In this document: positions 22,188-30,677 of the stretch, one piece after another
Layout: each line of letters begins with the position of its first letter
Position numbering within the stretch: the stretch's first letter is position 1
Assembly: GCA_015075405.1 (NCBI GenBank)
Contig: JABTUK010000005.1
Location: 937,747-1,001,746, forward strand
DNA from: Anaerolineales bacterium
GTDB taxonomy: Bacteria > Chloroflexota > Anaerolineae > 4572-78 > J111
DNA length: 64,000 bases
Direction of reading: 5' to 3'
Made by a program: the position numbers and the translations under genes
Notes under the pieces: model-generated
The model's input: only the letters and a program-made list of their open reading frames with translations
Told to the model about the DNA's origin: nothing
The model's database searches: none

Positions 22188-23585
22188 CTACTTTGTCTCC
22201 GGTTGAGCGGCTTGAATCTGGCGGCATACCTGGGCCAGTTCGTCAACCGGGGTCTGGCCCAGGGTAAAAATTTGATGCCAGGCGGCGTCGGCAATTTGTT
22301 GCGCTTCGGTTTGATTGGCAAAAATCTCGGCGGTCACAGAATAACCTTTGAGATGGCCGTCGGCAAAAGCGGCCAGGTCCACATCACGGGTCTGCTGCGG
22401 AAATTCGGCCTGAATAAAGCCAATCCATTCCTCAATCAAAGAAGCTCGGGCCGGTTGGAGGAAATTGGCGCGGGCCATGGCCCGGCCGTATTCTTTGCTA
22501 ATGAGAAATTTGACCAACTCCCAGGCTGCCTCGGGGTGTCTGGTGCCGGCATAGATGCCAAAACCGTCGGTGGTGGCCAGGGTAACGCGGCGGACCGGCC
22601 CGGCCGGAAAGGGAGCGACGCCAAGCCTGAATTTGGCATTGGCCAGAATATCTTTCAAGGCCCACGAGCCGTCTTCGACCATGGCCAACTTTTCGCTGAT
22701 AAACGCCTGGCGGGTTGCCACATTTTTGACATCCAAAAAGGTAGCCATAACCCGGTCATCGTGCATGCGGGCGCGCAGCCATTCCAAAGCGGCCAGGGCT
22801 TCGGGTTCGTCCATGCGGCAGCGGGCGGGGTCGGCCGGATCAACAAAATGACCGCCCCAGCCGTTAACGTGGATTTGCAGCCGGTCCCAGGTAATGTCAA
22901 CCATGCTGCCCCACAGGTCAGTCTGGCCGTCGCCATCACGGTCGTGGGTGAGTTGGCGCATTGCGGCCAGATAATCGTCGTGAGTCCAGGCTGCGTGGGG
23001 ATACTCCACGCCAAATTCGTCAAAAATATCTTTGTTGTAATAGAGGGCTAAGGCCCCGTGATACTTGGGCAGGCCGTACTGCCGGCCATCGCGGGTGAAA
23101 AAAGAGCGGTACTGGGCGGGATTCCAATCGTTGATGGTGGCCTGGTCCAAATCGGCCTCCACAAAGGGACGCAGGTCGAGGGCGTAGCCTTGCTGGGCCC
23201 AGATGGGGAAAAAGTCGCAGCAGCCCTCAAATACATCGGGGGCGGCCCCGGCCTGTAAATCGGCCATCATCTTCTCTTCGAGATTTTCGGGGTCGGGGGT
23301 GTAAAAAACGTGGATATGGGGATGGGTTGCGTGAAATTCGGCCAGAAGCTGCTGGACCATGGGGGGAAACCACTCGGTGCTCCAATCCTGATAGACCAAT
23401 TGCACTTTTTCCGGCGTCGCCGGTTCCGAGGAGAAGGGCGAGAGCGACAAGGTTGGAGCGCAGCCAGTCAAGGCAGCCCCAACTGCGGCCAGACTGCCCA
23501 GGCGCAGAAAGACTCGCCGCGAGGTTTTTGCCGGGGGGCGAAAGGATTGCCGGTTGGATTCGGTTGAATTCATGTTTTTAACCAT
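22188..23585 (-). CDS. ABC-type sugar substrate-binding lipoprotein (Tat-exported), kinase accessory
   Basis: 465 residues; family 1 (MalE/UgpB-like) solute-binding protein. The signal has a twin-arginine motif (SRRVFLRLG) and a lipobox (ALTGC), giving a folded, lipid-anchored external protein. The mature part has the family features VQLVYQDWSTEW, FEGCCDFFPIW and YGLPKYHGALALYYNKDIFD. No ABC permease or ATPase lies nearby; instead the sensor kinase follows by nine bases and then its regulator. This suggests that the protein serves sensing and not uptake. ATG 23585 or the second ATG at 23573, which has a better-spaced AGGATGG, may be the start. Confidence 0.92.
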   Translation of the reverse strand: MVKNMNSTESNRQSFRPPAKTSRRVFLRLGSLAAVGAALTGCAPTLSLSPFSSEPATPEKVQLVYQDWSTEWFPPMVQQLLAEFHATHPHIHVFYTPDPENLEEKMMADLQAGAAPDVFEGCCDFFPIWAQQGYALDLRPFVEADLDQATINDWNPAQYRSFFTRDGRQYGLPKYHGALALYYNKDIFDEFGVEYPHAAWTHDDYLAAMRQLTHDRDGDGQTDLWGSMVDITWDRLQIHVNGWGGHFVDPADPARCRMDEPEALAALEWLRARMHDDRVMATFLDVKNVATRQAFISEKLAMVEDGSWALKDILANAKFRLGVAPFPAGPVRRVTLATTDGFGIYAGTRHPEAAWELVKFLISKEYGRAMARANFLQPARASLIEEWIGFIQAEFPQQTRDVDLAAFADGHLKGYSVTAEIFANQTEAQQIADAAWHQIFTLGQTPVDELAQVCRQIQAAQPETK

Positions 23586-23693
23586 CCTGCTCGTAGTATA
23601 CCAGATAGCGCAAATTTGCGCGGCTTCGATGAGTGAAGTTGAAAAACCTTTGTAACTGTCAAAATCACGTTAATATAAATTCATGTGAAAACT

Positions 23694-23725
23694 CAAACGA
23701 AATTCAAACCCTTTGCTGGTATGAT
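23694..23725 (+). promoter_or_regulatory. OmpR-type direct-repeat promoter, CAAAC box 1
   Basis: CAAAC at 23694 and again at 23705 (11-base step, joined by GAAATT), then TATGAT at 23720-23725. The distance from first repeat to -10 is 26 bases, as in the other two CAAAC boxes. Confidence 0.6.
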
Positions 23726-23761
23726 AACAGGAGAAAAATCTTTGAAAAGTTCTAATTTTTT

Positions 23762-23793
23762 CAAACGAAATTCAAACTTTTTGCTGTTATAAT
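23762..23793 (+). promoter_or_regulatory. OmpR-type direct-repeat promoter, CAAAC box 2
   Basis: CAAAC at 23762 and 23773 with the same GAAATT between them, then TATAAT at 23788-23793. It lies 118 bases upstream of the OmpR regulator start at 23911 and is the closest promoter to it, consistent with autoregulation. Confidence 0.65.
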
Positions 23794-23910
23794 AGAATTA
23801 ATTCGATTGAAAATCCAATCTTACCTCTGGTGTTGACGCTGCCACGAGTGTAAAATGCGGTCCGCACCATCCCTTTTACTTTTGTTCCGGGCAAAAATAG
23901 GAGATTACTC

Positions 23911-24618
23911 ATGACGGAAACTCTTTTACTGATTGAAGATGACGTGACCCTGTGTGAAGCCTTACGTTTTATGTTGACCAAGAAAGGCTTCCAGGTTGAA
24001 GTAGCCAATAACGCCATTACGGGCTTACAAAAAGCCTATGCGGTCAAACCCGACGCCATTATTCTCGATATTATGCTGCCCGATATGGATGGCTGGCAGA
24101 CATGCGCCCGCTTTAGAGAAATGTCGGATGTGCCGATTATTATGCTGACGGCGCTCGGCTCTGAAGAAAATGTAGTCAAAGGGCTGAATCTCGGCGCTGA
24201 TGATTATATCATTAAGCCGGTAACGGCCGAAGAGCTGTCGGCCCGTGTGCGCGCTTTGCTGCGGCGGGTAACGCGTTCAAATGGCCCTGGTAGTAACAGC
24301 CCTACCAGCAATGGCCGTGGGCCAATCTTTACCTATGAAAACTTAGTTATTGATTTCGATAAACACGAGGTCACTGTTGACAGCAAACGGGTAGATCTTA
24401 GCCCTACTGAATTTCGCCTCCTGTCTGTTTTGGTTCGTCATAAAGGCCGCATGTTGCCGCATGAATTTTTGCTAACGGAAGTTTGGGGGCCGGAATATGT
24501 TGGTGAGATAGATTATTTGCGGTTGTACATCAGTTATCTGCGGCGCAAAGTTGAAAAAGACCCCTCTAAACCCAGTTTGATTCATAATGAATGGGGAGTG
24601 GGTTATCGTTTTGGCTAA
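23911..24618 (+). CDS. OmpR/PhoB-family response regulator
   Basis: 235 residues. The receiver (1-120) is complete: acidic pair E9/D10, Asp53 in IILDIMLPDMDG, Thr in MLTALG and Lys in IIKPV. After a Ser/Asn/Gly-rich linker comes a winged-helix Trans_reg_C domain (about 138-235) with VDLSPTEFRLLSVLVRHKG and VYISYLRRKVE-like recognition features (LRLYISYLRRKVEKDP). ATG 23911 follows AATAGGAGA. Proteins of this family bind pairs of direct repeats spaced 11 bases apart, the arrangement seen twice just upstream. No kinase is directly adjacent in the same operon; a terminator separates it from the next kinase gene. Confidence 0.95.
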   Translation: MTETLLLIEDDVTLCEALRFMLTKKGFQVEVANNAITGLQKAYAVKPDAIILDIMLPDMDGWQTCARFREMSDVPIIMLTALGSEENVVKGLNLGADDYIIKPVTAEELSARVRALLRRVTRSNGPGSNSPTSNGRGPIFTYENLVIDFDKHEVTVDSKRVDLSPTEFRLLSVLVRHKGRMLPHEFLLTEVWGPEYVGEIDYLRLYISYLRRKVEKDPSKPSLIHNEWGVGYRFG

Positions 24619-24671
24619 AATAATTTGAGAGCTGCAAAGGCGCCGTGTACTCTGAGAGGAACACATGACAA

Positions 24672-24730
24672 ATTTACTGATTAAGTCTAGAGAGAGTCAG
24701 AAACTCTCTCTAATTTTTAAATCAGTAATT
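24672..24730 (+). terminator. Nested terminator after the OmpR regulator
   Basis: Inner stem TAGAGAGAGT / ACTCTCTCTA followed by ATTTTT; outer arms ATTTACTGATT and AATCAGTAATT enclose it. The outer right arm directly abuts the CTAAC promoter at 24731. Confidence 0.8.
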
Positions 24731-24768
24731 CTAACTTTTTTCTAATTCTGTTTAAATGGCTTTATCAT
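24731..24768 (+). promoter_or_regulatory. OmpR-type direct-repeat promoter, CTAAC box (hybrid-kinase operon)
   Basis: CTAAC at 24731 and CTAAT at 24742 (11-base step, T6 between them), then GCTTTATCATTAA with -10 TATCAT at 24763-24768. The same parts at the same spacing occur at 28361, 36116 and 50943. The start codon of the hybrid kinase lies 128 bases beyond. Confidence 0.72.
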
Positions 24769-24896
24769 TAAGTGTTGTTAAGCTGGCTACAATACGCCTT
24801 TGAGAGATTGGGGTATAAAGTTGTCAAACTCCAAGCTCTGATCTTCCAAAGCATGCAAACTCATTAGCTTATAACTCCAGAAGGTAAGAGGCGAAG

Positions 24897-27398
24897 GTGG
24901 CCGGAGAAAAAATATTAATTATTGACTCGAATGTCGAGTTGATTGAAAGTATCGCTGAAGAGACTTTGGTCCCCCACGGTTTTAAACCCTTGTTGGCTTA
25001 TAGTCAGAATGAAGGGGTCAAATTAGCAGTGGCTAAATCACCCCAACTTCTTCTGCTACATTTGCCGCTGGACTCGGCAGTTCAACTTTTGCAGCGGGTT
25101 AGGCAAACAGGTCACTTGATCCCAACAGTTTTAATGATAGAACAAACTTCAATTGCTATTCCGATTGAACTACTGCGGTTGGGGGTTCAAGATTACGTAA
25201 CCGAACCTTTTGCCAGCGAAGAAATTTTGCAGGCTATACGCCGGGTATTGGCTCGTGAAGTTCAATCCATCAATTATCAACAACTCACAAAAGATTTGAC
25301 CGGCTTTAGCCACACTTTAGAACAGCAAGCCCAAGAACTTGGCTCAATCCTGGCTACCGGTGGAACTTCGGCCCCTCTAGAAGATCTGGATTCGGTGCTT
25401 AACCGGGTGGCTGAAGCGGCAGTATCGGTTACCGGGGCAGACAGCGGCTACTTGTTTATATTAGATGAAAAAAACGATACCCTTTGCCTGCGAGCCGCCC
25501 AAAATTTAGGCAAGAACCAGGCTGAGGCTTTTGTAACCTTGTCTGAAGACAGTGTGGCTCGTTCTATTCTGCGTTCTGGCAAACCCATTTTATTGAGTGG
25601 GGCCAATGGGCAATATCTTGAACTCAAGACGGGTTATCCCATTAAATCGTTGCTCAACGTGCCGCTTAAAGTTGATGAACAAGTAATTGGGGTTTTAGGG
25701 GTAGATAATCAAACCTCAAATACCCGCTTTTCATTGGTAGACTTGCGGCGATTAACCGAACTGGCCGATATGGCAGCTACAGCGGTGGTGAACGCCCGCC
25801 AATACAGCGAGGCGCGTAATGAGATTGGTCGCCACTTTGAAGAAGTGGCCACGCTACAGGCCATTGCCAGTCAACTGAGTGGCATTACTGACTTTGATAT
25901 GGGTTCTCAATTGGCGCTCTCGCTGGCGCTCAATGCTACCAACGCAGAAGTGGGTGTTTTAGCCTGGAATGAGGGTGGTCAGTCTGGACCTATCCGTTAT
26001 GTTACCCAGGGAAATATTCATAATTTTGTCGTAGACAAATCTCATGACTCAGCCGCTCCACGTTGGTGGGATGAACAAACTATTCAGGAAGTAATTAAGT
26101 CGGGACAGCCGGCCCTTAGTTACGATATGCGGCATCGTAGCGATGGCAAAAGTAATGGGCATAACCAAAATTATACCCGTTCCCGGTTGATTGTGCCGAT
26201 GCGCCGGGGTAATAAGGTGATGGGCGCTATCAATCTTGAAAGCGCTCAGCCCAATGCCTTCAATCAGGAAGACTTGAAGTTTGTCACCAGCGTTGCTGAT
26301 CAGATGGTTATTGCGCTGGAGAGCGCATTGCTGCAAGAGCGAGCAGCATCAGAACAGGAACGTTTTACGATGATGATGGAGGCGGTGGATAACGGCGTTT
26401 GGCTGGTAGATGCAGACTTGCGCCTGATGGCCCAAAACGAAGCCGCTACCCAAATGCTTGGTTGGTCTGAAGCTGAAGTGGTGGGCCGCTCTGTTTGTGA
26501 ATTTGAAGCAGCCCAAGACAATGAGGCAGCTTTGCCGGGCCTATGCGAATTGTTGAGTCAGGCTATTGAAAACCACCAACGGGTTTCCGGCAACGAGTGT
26601 ATCAGGTTGGCCAAGAAAAATGGCCCCTCAATCCCGGTTATAGTAAAAATTATGCCGGTCGTTCGGGAAGGGAAAGCGATCGGAGCAATTTGCGCCTTTC
26701 AACTTTCCAAAAAAGGGGACGAGCATATTCGCTTTGAGTTTGCTAATATGGCCTCGCATCTATTACGTACCCCGCTTACCTCTATTCAAACAGCGGTTGA
26801 TTTATTGCTCAGTTCGGAATTGAGTGTGGAAGAGCAGCGAGTAATGTTGGATAAACTGCGCGAGCAGAGCCAGCGGATGCGGGAATTTGTCAAAGAACTG
26901 GTTGAAATGTCACGCTTAGAAGCCGGCATTGTCCGTGTTTTTGCTGAGCCGGTCGCCCTATCTCCCTTGATTGACCGGGTGTTAGGCCTAATGCGATATG
27001 AGGAGCCCAGCCACGTTTTCAGTCTTGCCGTCGCTGACACCATGCCTATTGTGGCGGCTGACCTGGCCAAGACAGAGTTGGTGCTGGTGAATTTATTACG
27101 GAGTGCGGTCAACCGTTGCCCTACCGGCGGACATATTACCTTTGAAGTTGAAACCGGGGATGATGAAGTTATTATTTCGGTAGTGGATGATGGTGAAGCT
27201 ATTCCAGTTCCTCAGCTTGACCGAATTTTTGCCCAGTTTTACCCTATAGAAAGTACCAATGGGGCGATGATGTCATCTTACAACCTGGGCCTTTACAGTA
27301 CTAAGCGATTAATTGAATTGCAAAATGGCCGTGTTTGGGTTGAGAGCCAACCCGGTAAGGGGTCACGATTTAGCTTTTCTTTGCCTGTATGGAGGTAA
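24897..27398 (+). CDS. Hybrid sensor kinase with pseudo-receiver, two GAFs, PAS and degenerate kinase core
   Basis: 833 residues, no membrane segment. Residues 1-118 are receiver-like, but the phospho-acceptor position is His55 (LLLLHLPLD) and the conserved Lys is Glu103 (VTEPF), so it should not be phosphorylated normally. GAF domains (about 155-300 and 310-480) and a PAS domain (about 485-605) follow. HisKA keeps His621, but the following conserved Glu is Leu (SHLLRTPL). In the ATPase domain the N-box reads NLLRSAVN, with Ser736 at the second Asn, and the G1 box reads DDGEAI in place of D-x-G-x-G. It may be a weak kinase, phosphatase or scaffold. GTG 24897 is the start. Its stop overlaps the ribosome binding site of the next OmpR gene. 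Confidence 0.9.
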   Translation: MAGEKILIIDSNVELIESIAEETLVPHGFKPLLAYSQNEGVKLAVAKSPQLLLLHLPLDSAVQLLQRVRQTGHLIPTVLMIEQTSIAIPIELLRLGVQDYVTEPFASEEILQAIRRVLAREVQSINYQQLTKDLTGFSHTLEQQAQELGSILATGGTSAPLEDLDSVLNRVAEAAVSVTGADSGYLFILDEKNDTLCLRAAQNLGKNQAEAFVTLSEDSVARSILRSGKPILLSGANGQYLELKTGYPIKSLLNVPLKVDEQVIGVLGVDNQTSNTRFSLVDLRRLTELADMAATAVVNARQYSEARNEIGRHFEEVATLQAIASQLSGITDFDMGSQLALSLALNATNAEVGVLAWNEGGQSGPIRYVTQGNIHNFVVDKSHDSAAPRWWDEQTIQEVIKSGQPALSYDMRHRSDGKSNGHNQNYTRSRLIVPMRRGNKVMGAINLESAQPNAFNQEDLKFVTSVADQMVIALESALLQERAASEQERFTMMMEAVDNGVWLVDADLRLMAQNEAATQMLGWSEAEVVGRSVCEFEAAQDNEAALPGLCELLSQAIENHQRVSGNECIRLAKKNGPSIPVIVKIMPVVREGKAIGAICAFQLSKKGDEHIRFEFANMASHLLRTPLTSIQTAVDLLLSSELSVEEQRVMLDKLREQSQRMREFVKELVEMSRLEAGIVRVFAEPVALSPLIDRVLGLMRYEEPSHVFSLAVADTMPIVAADLAKTELVLVNLLRSAVNRCPTGGHITFEVETGDDEVIISVVDDGEAIPVPQLDRIFAQFYPIESTNGAMMSSYNLGLYSTKRLIELQNGRVWVESQPGKGSRFSFSLPVWR

Positions 27399-27399
27399 T

Positions 27400-28110
27400 A
27401 TGCCGACAAAAATCCTGCTTATAGATGATGATCCAACCATCCTTCAACTTCTAAAGCTTTTTCTTGAAAATGAAGGCTATCAGGTTTTGGTAGCTGAGAG
27501 TGGCTCCGCCGGTTTGGAAGTGGCAGCAAGACAAATGCCCGATCTGGTGATTGTGGATTTAATTATGCCGGTTCTGGATGGATTTGAAACCTGTCGCCGT
27601 CTGCGCGAGTTGGGTATTCAATCTATTTTGATGATGAGCCACCGGCATGACGAGCGGAGTGTTATCCGTTCCCTGGAAATGGGAGCCGACGACTATTTAC
27701 GCAAGCCGTTTGCCGTACCCATCTTTTTAGCCAAAATTCGCACCCTTTTACGCCGCAATGGCCAAACTGATGACAGTGAGATGCCGCTGGTATATGACGA
27801 CGGCCAATTGTTGATTGATTTGGAGCGACGCCATGTGGCAGTGCGTGGTGAGTTTGTGCAATTAACCCCCACCGAATTTCGGTTGCTCTCGATTTTGCTG
27901 CGCAATGTGGGCCGGGTTGTTACGCACGACGAATTGATCCGTGAAGTGTGGGGCACCGAGGGAGGGGCCACGATCGCCTCCCTCAAAGTATATATTCACT
28001 ACTTGCGCAATAAAATAGAGGATCATCCCAAGAAACCTCGTTATCTTCTGGCAGAATGGGGTATCGGCTATCGGCTTCGTGAACCAAAAATGTTAACGCA
28101 ATTGGCCTAA
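27400..28110 (+). CDS. OmpR/PhoB-family response regulator, partner of the hybrid kinase
   Basis: 236 residues. The receiver has the DDD9-11 cluster, Asp53 in VIVDLIMPVLDG and Lys in LRKPF; the switch residue is Ser (MMSHRH) where Thr is usual. The winged helix (about 130-230) contains VQLTPTEFRLLSILLRNVG and LKVYIHYLRNKIED. ATG 27400 is one base after the kinase stop, and its ribosome binding site GGAGG lies within the last kinase codons, so the two genes are coupled. It sits immediately before the glycan locus, whose first gene carries the same CTAAC promoter type as this operon, and is therefore the best candidate for the regulator of that locus. Confidence 0.95.
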   Translation: MPTKILLIDDDPTILQLLKLFLENEGYQVLVAESGSAGLEVAARQMPDLVIVDLIMPVLDGFETCRRLRELGIQSILMMSHRHDERSVIRSLEMGADDYLRKPFAVPIFLAKIRTLLRRNGQTDDSEMPLVYDDGQLLIDLERRHVAVRGEFVQLTPTEFRLLSILLRNVGRVVTHDELIREVWGTEGGATIASLKVYIHYLRNKIEDHPKKPRYLLAEWGIGYRLREPKMLTQLA

Positions 28111-28189
28111 AAGGTAGTGGTAGAGAGAAAAGTGGATAATGCCTTAACTTCTGCCCCTTATTTTCTAACTTGTTCATATTATATAGCGA

Positions 28190-28300
28190 TCCAGAAAAGT
28201 TTTCGCCACTAAAACAGGTAGCAAGTAGCATGTAGCAGGTCATAAATTTGTGCTACCTTGCTACCTGCTACCTTGATGGTTGAGAGAGAATTTTTCTGGA
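28190..28300. repeat. Compound inverted repeat after the OmpR gene
   Basis: The outer arms TCCAGAAAA (28190-28198) and TTTTCTGGA (28292-28300) enclose a strong hairpin: GGTAGCAAGTAGCATGTAGC (from 28217) against GCTACCTTGCTACCTGCTAC (from 28252). The arms within arms resemble a small non-coding mobile element; no other copy was seen here. Confidence 0.65.
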
Positions 28301-28318
28301 CACCTATAAATTGACCAT

Positions 28319-28353
28319 AGGAGTCCAAAATGCGCTTTGGACTCCTGTGTTTT
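28319..28353 (+). terminator. Intrinsic terminator before the glycan locus
   Basis: AGGAGTCCAAA and TTTGGACTCCT form an 11-pair stem, followed by GTGTTTTT. It closes the hybrid-kinase/OmpR operon. The remaining bases of the 28111-28475 gap hold the compound repeat and a CTAAC promoter. Confidence 0.85.
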
Positions 28354-28360
28354 TAATTTT

Positions 28361-28398
28361 CTAACTTTTTTCTAAGTTTCCTCACACGGCTTTATGAT
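28361..28398 (+). promoter_or_regulatory. OmpR-type direct-repeat promoter, CTAAC box (glycan locus start)
   Basis: CTAAC at 28361, CTAAG at 28372, a weaker CACAC at 28383, then GCTTTATGATTAA with -10 TATGAT at 28393-28398. It lies 78 bases upstream of the first glycan gene. Confidence 0.72.
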
Positions 28399-28475
28399 TA
28401 AATATTGTTAGACTATGGATTGTAAGTTAAACAGAAGCCCCACTTTTGAATTCTTACATCCATAGGAGAGTAAAG

Positions 28476-29951
28476 ATGACGCAGGCGACTTACCAATTAG
28501 TCAACCCCTTACCCGTGGCCATCAATGCGCGCTGGGCCGAACGGCTTTTGCTAATCATTGGGTTGGTTTGTCTTGATCTAACCATGGTGTTATTGGGTTT
28601 TTGGCTGGCTTACGCTATCCGGTTTCAAATTGGCTTTGTCTGGTTTTATCGACATGAAGTAGTTCCCACAGATTTCTATCAAAATCTGGTTTTCCTCATT
28701 GCCCCCGCCTGGATCATTGTTTTTCGCCTGTTTGGTCTGTATGATTTCAAAAATTTGTTTGCCGGAACACGCGAGTACGCCAAGTCTTTTAATGCCTCAA
28801 CCTTTGCTATGATGCTTATGATCCTGTTTATCTTTTTTGGCGAAACCAATATTGCCCGGGCCTGGGTTCTATTGTCTTGGCTACTGGTTAGCTTGGGGGT
28901 CATCATTGGTCGCTTTGTCTTGCGGCGGATTGTGCAAAACCTGCGAGCCAACGGCCGTTTTCTCACTGCGGCCCTGATTATTGGGGCTAATGAAGAAGGC
29001 CTGGCTATTGCTGAACAACTTCAGGCCAATCCTAAAGCTGGCGTCTGGTTAGCTGGTTTTGCCGATGATGAACTGGGGCCAGGAAGTGAACTGCTGCCGA
29101 ATGTCCCTGTGCTGGGTTCGGTAGATACCCTTAGTTCTCTTGTCAGGCAGCATGGTATCCAGGAAATTATTGTTGCCTCCACTGCCCTGCCGCGCGAGAA
29201 ACTGTTGCAGCTCTTTACCGCTTTCGGCTCCGAGGACAATATCACCATTCGTATGTCTTCCGGTATATATGAACTGTTAACCACAGGTGTGGAAGTGCAA
29301 GAGTTTGGCAATGTGCCCCTGCTAAGCGTCAACAAAGTGCGGCTTACCGGCGTGGATATGACGATGAAAAGCATGCTTGATCTGACCCTTTCTATCATTT
29401 CCCTGTTGGTATTTCTACCGATTATGCTGGCCATCGCTATTGCCATCCGGCTCGACTCGCCCGGCCCAATTTTTCACCTGCGCCGGGTGGTGGGTGTCGG
29501 CGGCAAGGGTTTCAACGCCTTCAAATTTCGCACCATGTACGTTGACGCCGACGAGCGCTTGTCTCGTGACCCCGAACTGCGCCGCGAGTTTGAGATGAAC
29601 CACAAACTCAAAAATGATCCGCGCGTGACCCGCATTGGCCGTTTCTTGCGCCGTACCAGCCTGGATGAATTGCCCCAACTCATCAACGTGCTGCTGGGGC
29701 AGATGAGCCTGGTCGGGCCACGTATGATCACCGCCGAAGAGCGGGCGCGTTATGGTAAGTTCCGCATGAACCTCTCCACTGTCAAACCGGGCATTACCGG
29801 CCTATGGCAAGTCAGTGGGCGCAGCGATGTGAGCTACGAAGAGCGGGTTATGCTGGATATGAACTATATCCGCAACTACAGCATCTGGTTTGATCTGTTC
29901 ATCTTATGGCAAACAATCCCGGCCGTGTTGAAATCGCGTGGGGCTTATTAA
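28476..29951 (+). CDS. Undecaprenyl-phosphate sugar-1-phosphate transferase (priming enzyme, WcaJ/WbaP-like)
   Basis: 491 residues, the usual size of this polyprenol priming family. The N-terminal half has about four transmembrane helices (from residue 20) and a CoA-binding-like Rossmann region (TAALIIGANEEGLAIAEQL). A further helix at about 295-320 leads to the bacterial sugar transferase domain with KFRTMYVDADE, RRTSLDELPQLINVL, SLVGPR and PGITGLWQVSGRS. It starts glycan assembly by placing a hexose-phosphate on undecaprenyl phosphate at the inner membrane face. ATG 28476 follows AGGAGAG. It is the first gene of the locus, directly behind a CTAAC promoter, and its stop overlaps the next start by one base. 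Confidence 0.94.
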   Translation: MTQATYQLVNPLPVAINARWAERLLLIIGLVCLDLTMVLLGFWLAYAIRFQIGFVWFYRHEVVPTDFYQNLVFLIAPAWIIVFRLFGLYDFKNLFAGTREYAKSFNASTFAMMLMILFIFFGETNIARAWVLLSWLLVSLGVIIGRFVLRRIVQNLRANGRFLTAALIIGANEEGLAIAEQLQANPKAGVWLAGFADDELGPGSELLPNVPVLGSVDTLSSLVRQHGIQEIIVASTALPREKLLQLFTAFGSEDNITIRMSSGIYELLTTGVEVQEFGNVPLLSVNKVRLTGVDMTMKSMLDLTLSIISLLVFLPIMLAIAIAIRLDSPGPIFHLRRVVGVGGKGFNAFKFRTMYVDADERLSRDPELRREFEMNHKLKNDPRVTRIGRFLRRTSLDELPQLINVLLGQMSLVGPRMITAEERARYGKFRMNLSTVKPGITGLWQVSGRSDVSYEERVMLDMNYIRNYSIWFDLFILWQTIPAVLKSRGAY

Positions 29952-30661
29952 TGAAAGGGATGATTTTAGCTGCTGGCGAGGGACGGCGGCTGCGACCCCT
30001 TACCAACCATATCCCCAAACCCATGCTGCCTATAGCCGACCGGCCACTTCTGGAACATACTCTTAACTACTTGCGGAATAACGGCATCACCGAATTGGCC
30101 ATCAACCTGTATCATCTGCCCCAAGTGGTGATGGATTATTTTGGCGATGGCAGCCGCTGCGGGGTTCAGTTGCGCTACTCGGTTGAAGAACAGTTGCTGG
30201 GTTCGGCCGGGGGCGTTAAGCGGCTGCAAGCTTTTTTTGATGATACTTTTGTGGTCTTTTATGGTGACCTTTTAACCTGGACCGATCTGCGGCCCATGAT
30301 TGACCTGCATCGCCGTACCGGGGCTTTAGCAACAATGGGCCTTTACCATGTACCTGATCCTTGGAACCGGGGTATCGTGCAATTGGATGAAGCCCAAAAT
30401 ATCGTGCGCTTTGTCGAGAAGCCGCCCCGCGACCAAGTTTTTTCTAATCTGGCCAACGCCGGCATTTATGTGCTTGAACCAGAAATACTGGATCGAATTC
30501 CAGTTGACATGGTATATGATTTTGGTCATGATGTTTTCCCCGGCCTGTTGCGTGATAAGCTTCAGGTGGCGGGCTACGTCATCGAAGATTTATTGATAGA
30601 TATCGGCCTGCCGGAGAAATACGAAGAAGCCAACCGGATTGTCGCCAGCATGGTCCATTAG
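29951..30661 (+). CDS. Sugar-1-phosphate nucleotidyltransferase, HddC-like (GDP-heptose forming)
   Basis: 236 residues. The nucleotide-binding signature MKGMILAAGEGRRLRPLT and the KPMLPIADRP motif mark the GT-A-like pyrophosphorylase family; GSAGGVK, FYGDLL and FVEKPP complete the active site. The length and the C-terminal phrase IDIGLPEKYEEAN fit D-glycero-alpha-D-manno-heptose-1-phosphate guanylyltransferase (HddC) or a mannose-1-phosphate guanylyltransferase. The heptose reading is favoured because GmhA-, GmhB- and HddA-like genes lie in the same locus. The true start is ATG 29951, which shares a base with the preceding stop. Confidence 0.85.
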   Translation: MKGMILAAGEGRRLRPLTNHIPKPMLPIADRPLLEHTLNYLRNNGITELAINLYHLPQVVMDYFGDGSRCGVQLRYSVEEQLLGSAGGVKRLQAFFDDTFVVFYGDLLTWTDLRPMIDLHRRTGALATMGLYHVPDPWNRGIVQLDEAQNIVRFVEKPPRDQVFSNLANAGIYVLEPEILDRIPVDMVYDFGHDVFPGLLRDKLQVAGYVIEDLLIDIGLPEKYEEANRIVASMVH

Positions 30662-30677
30662 TTTAAGAAGGAAAAAA

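Larger units (their letters stand above)
23586..23910. other. Divergent intergenic region with two OmpR-type boxes
   Basis: No gene seen. It separates the leftward binding-protein/kinase/regulator operon from the rightward OmpR gene. Its content is AT-rich and includes a near-duplication of about 37 bases (23692-23728 and 23760-23796), each copy holding a CAAAC box and a -10 box. Confidence 0.7.

Noticed and set aside
22203..23051. Long plus-strand frame opposite the substrate-binding protein gene
   Set aside because: The minus strand holds a complete Tat/lipobox substrate-binding protein in an operon; the plus-strand translation has no domain or ribosome site.
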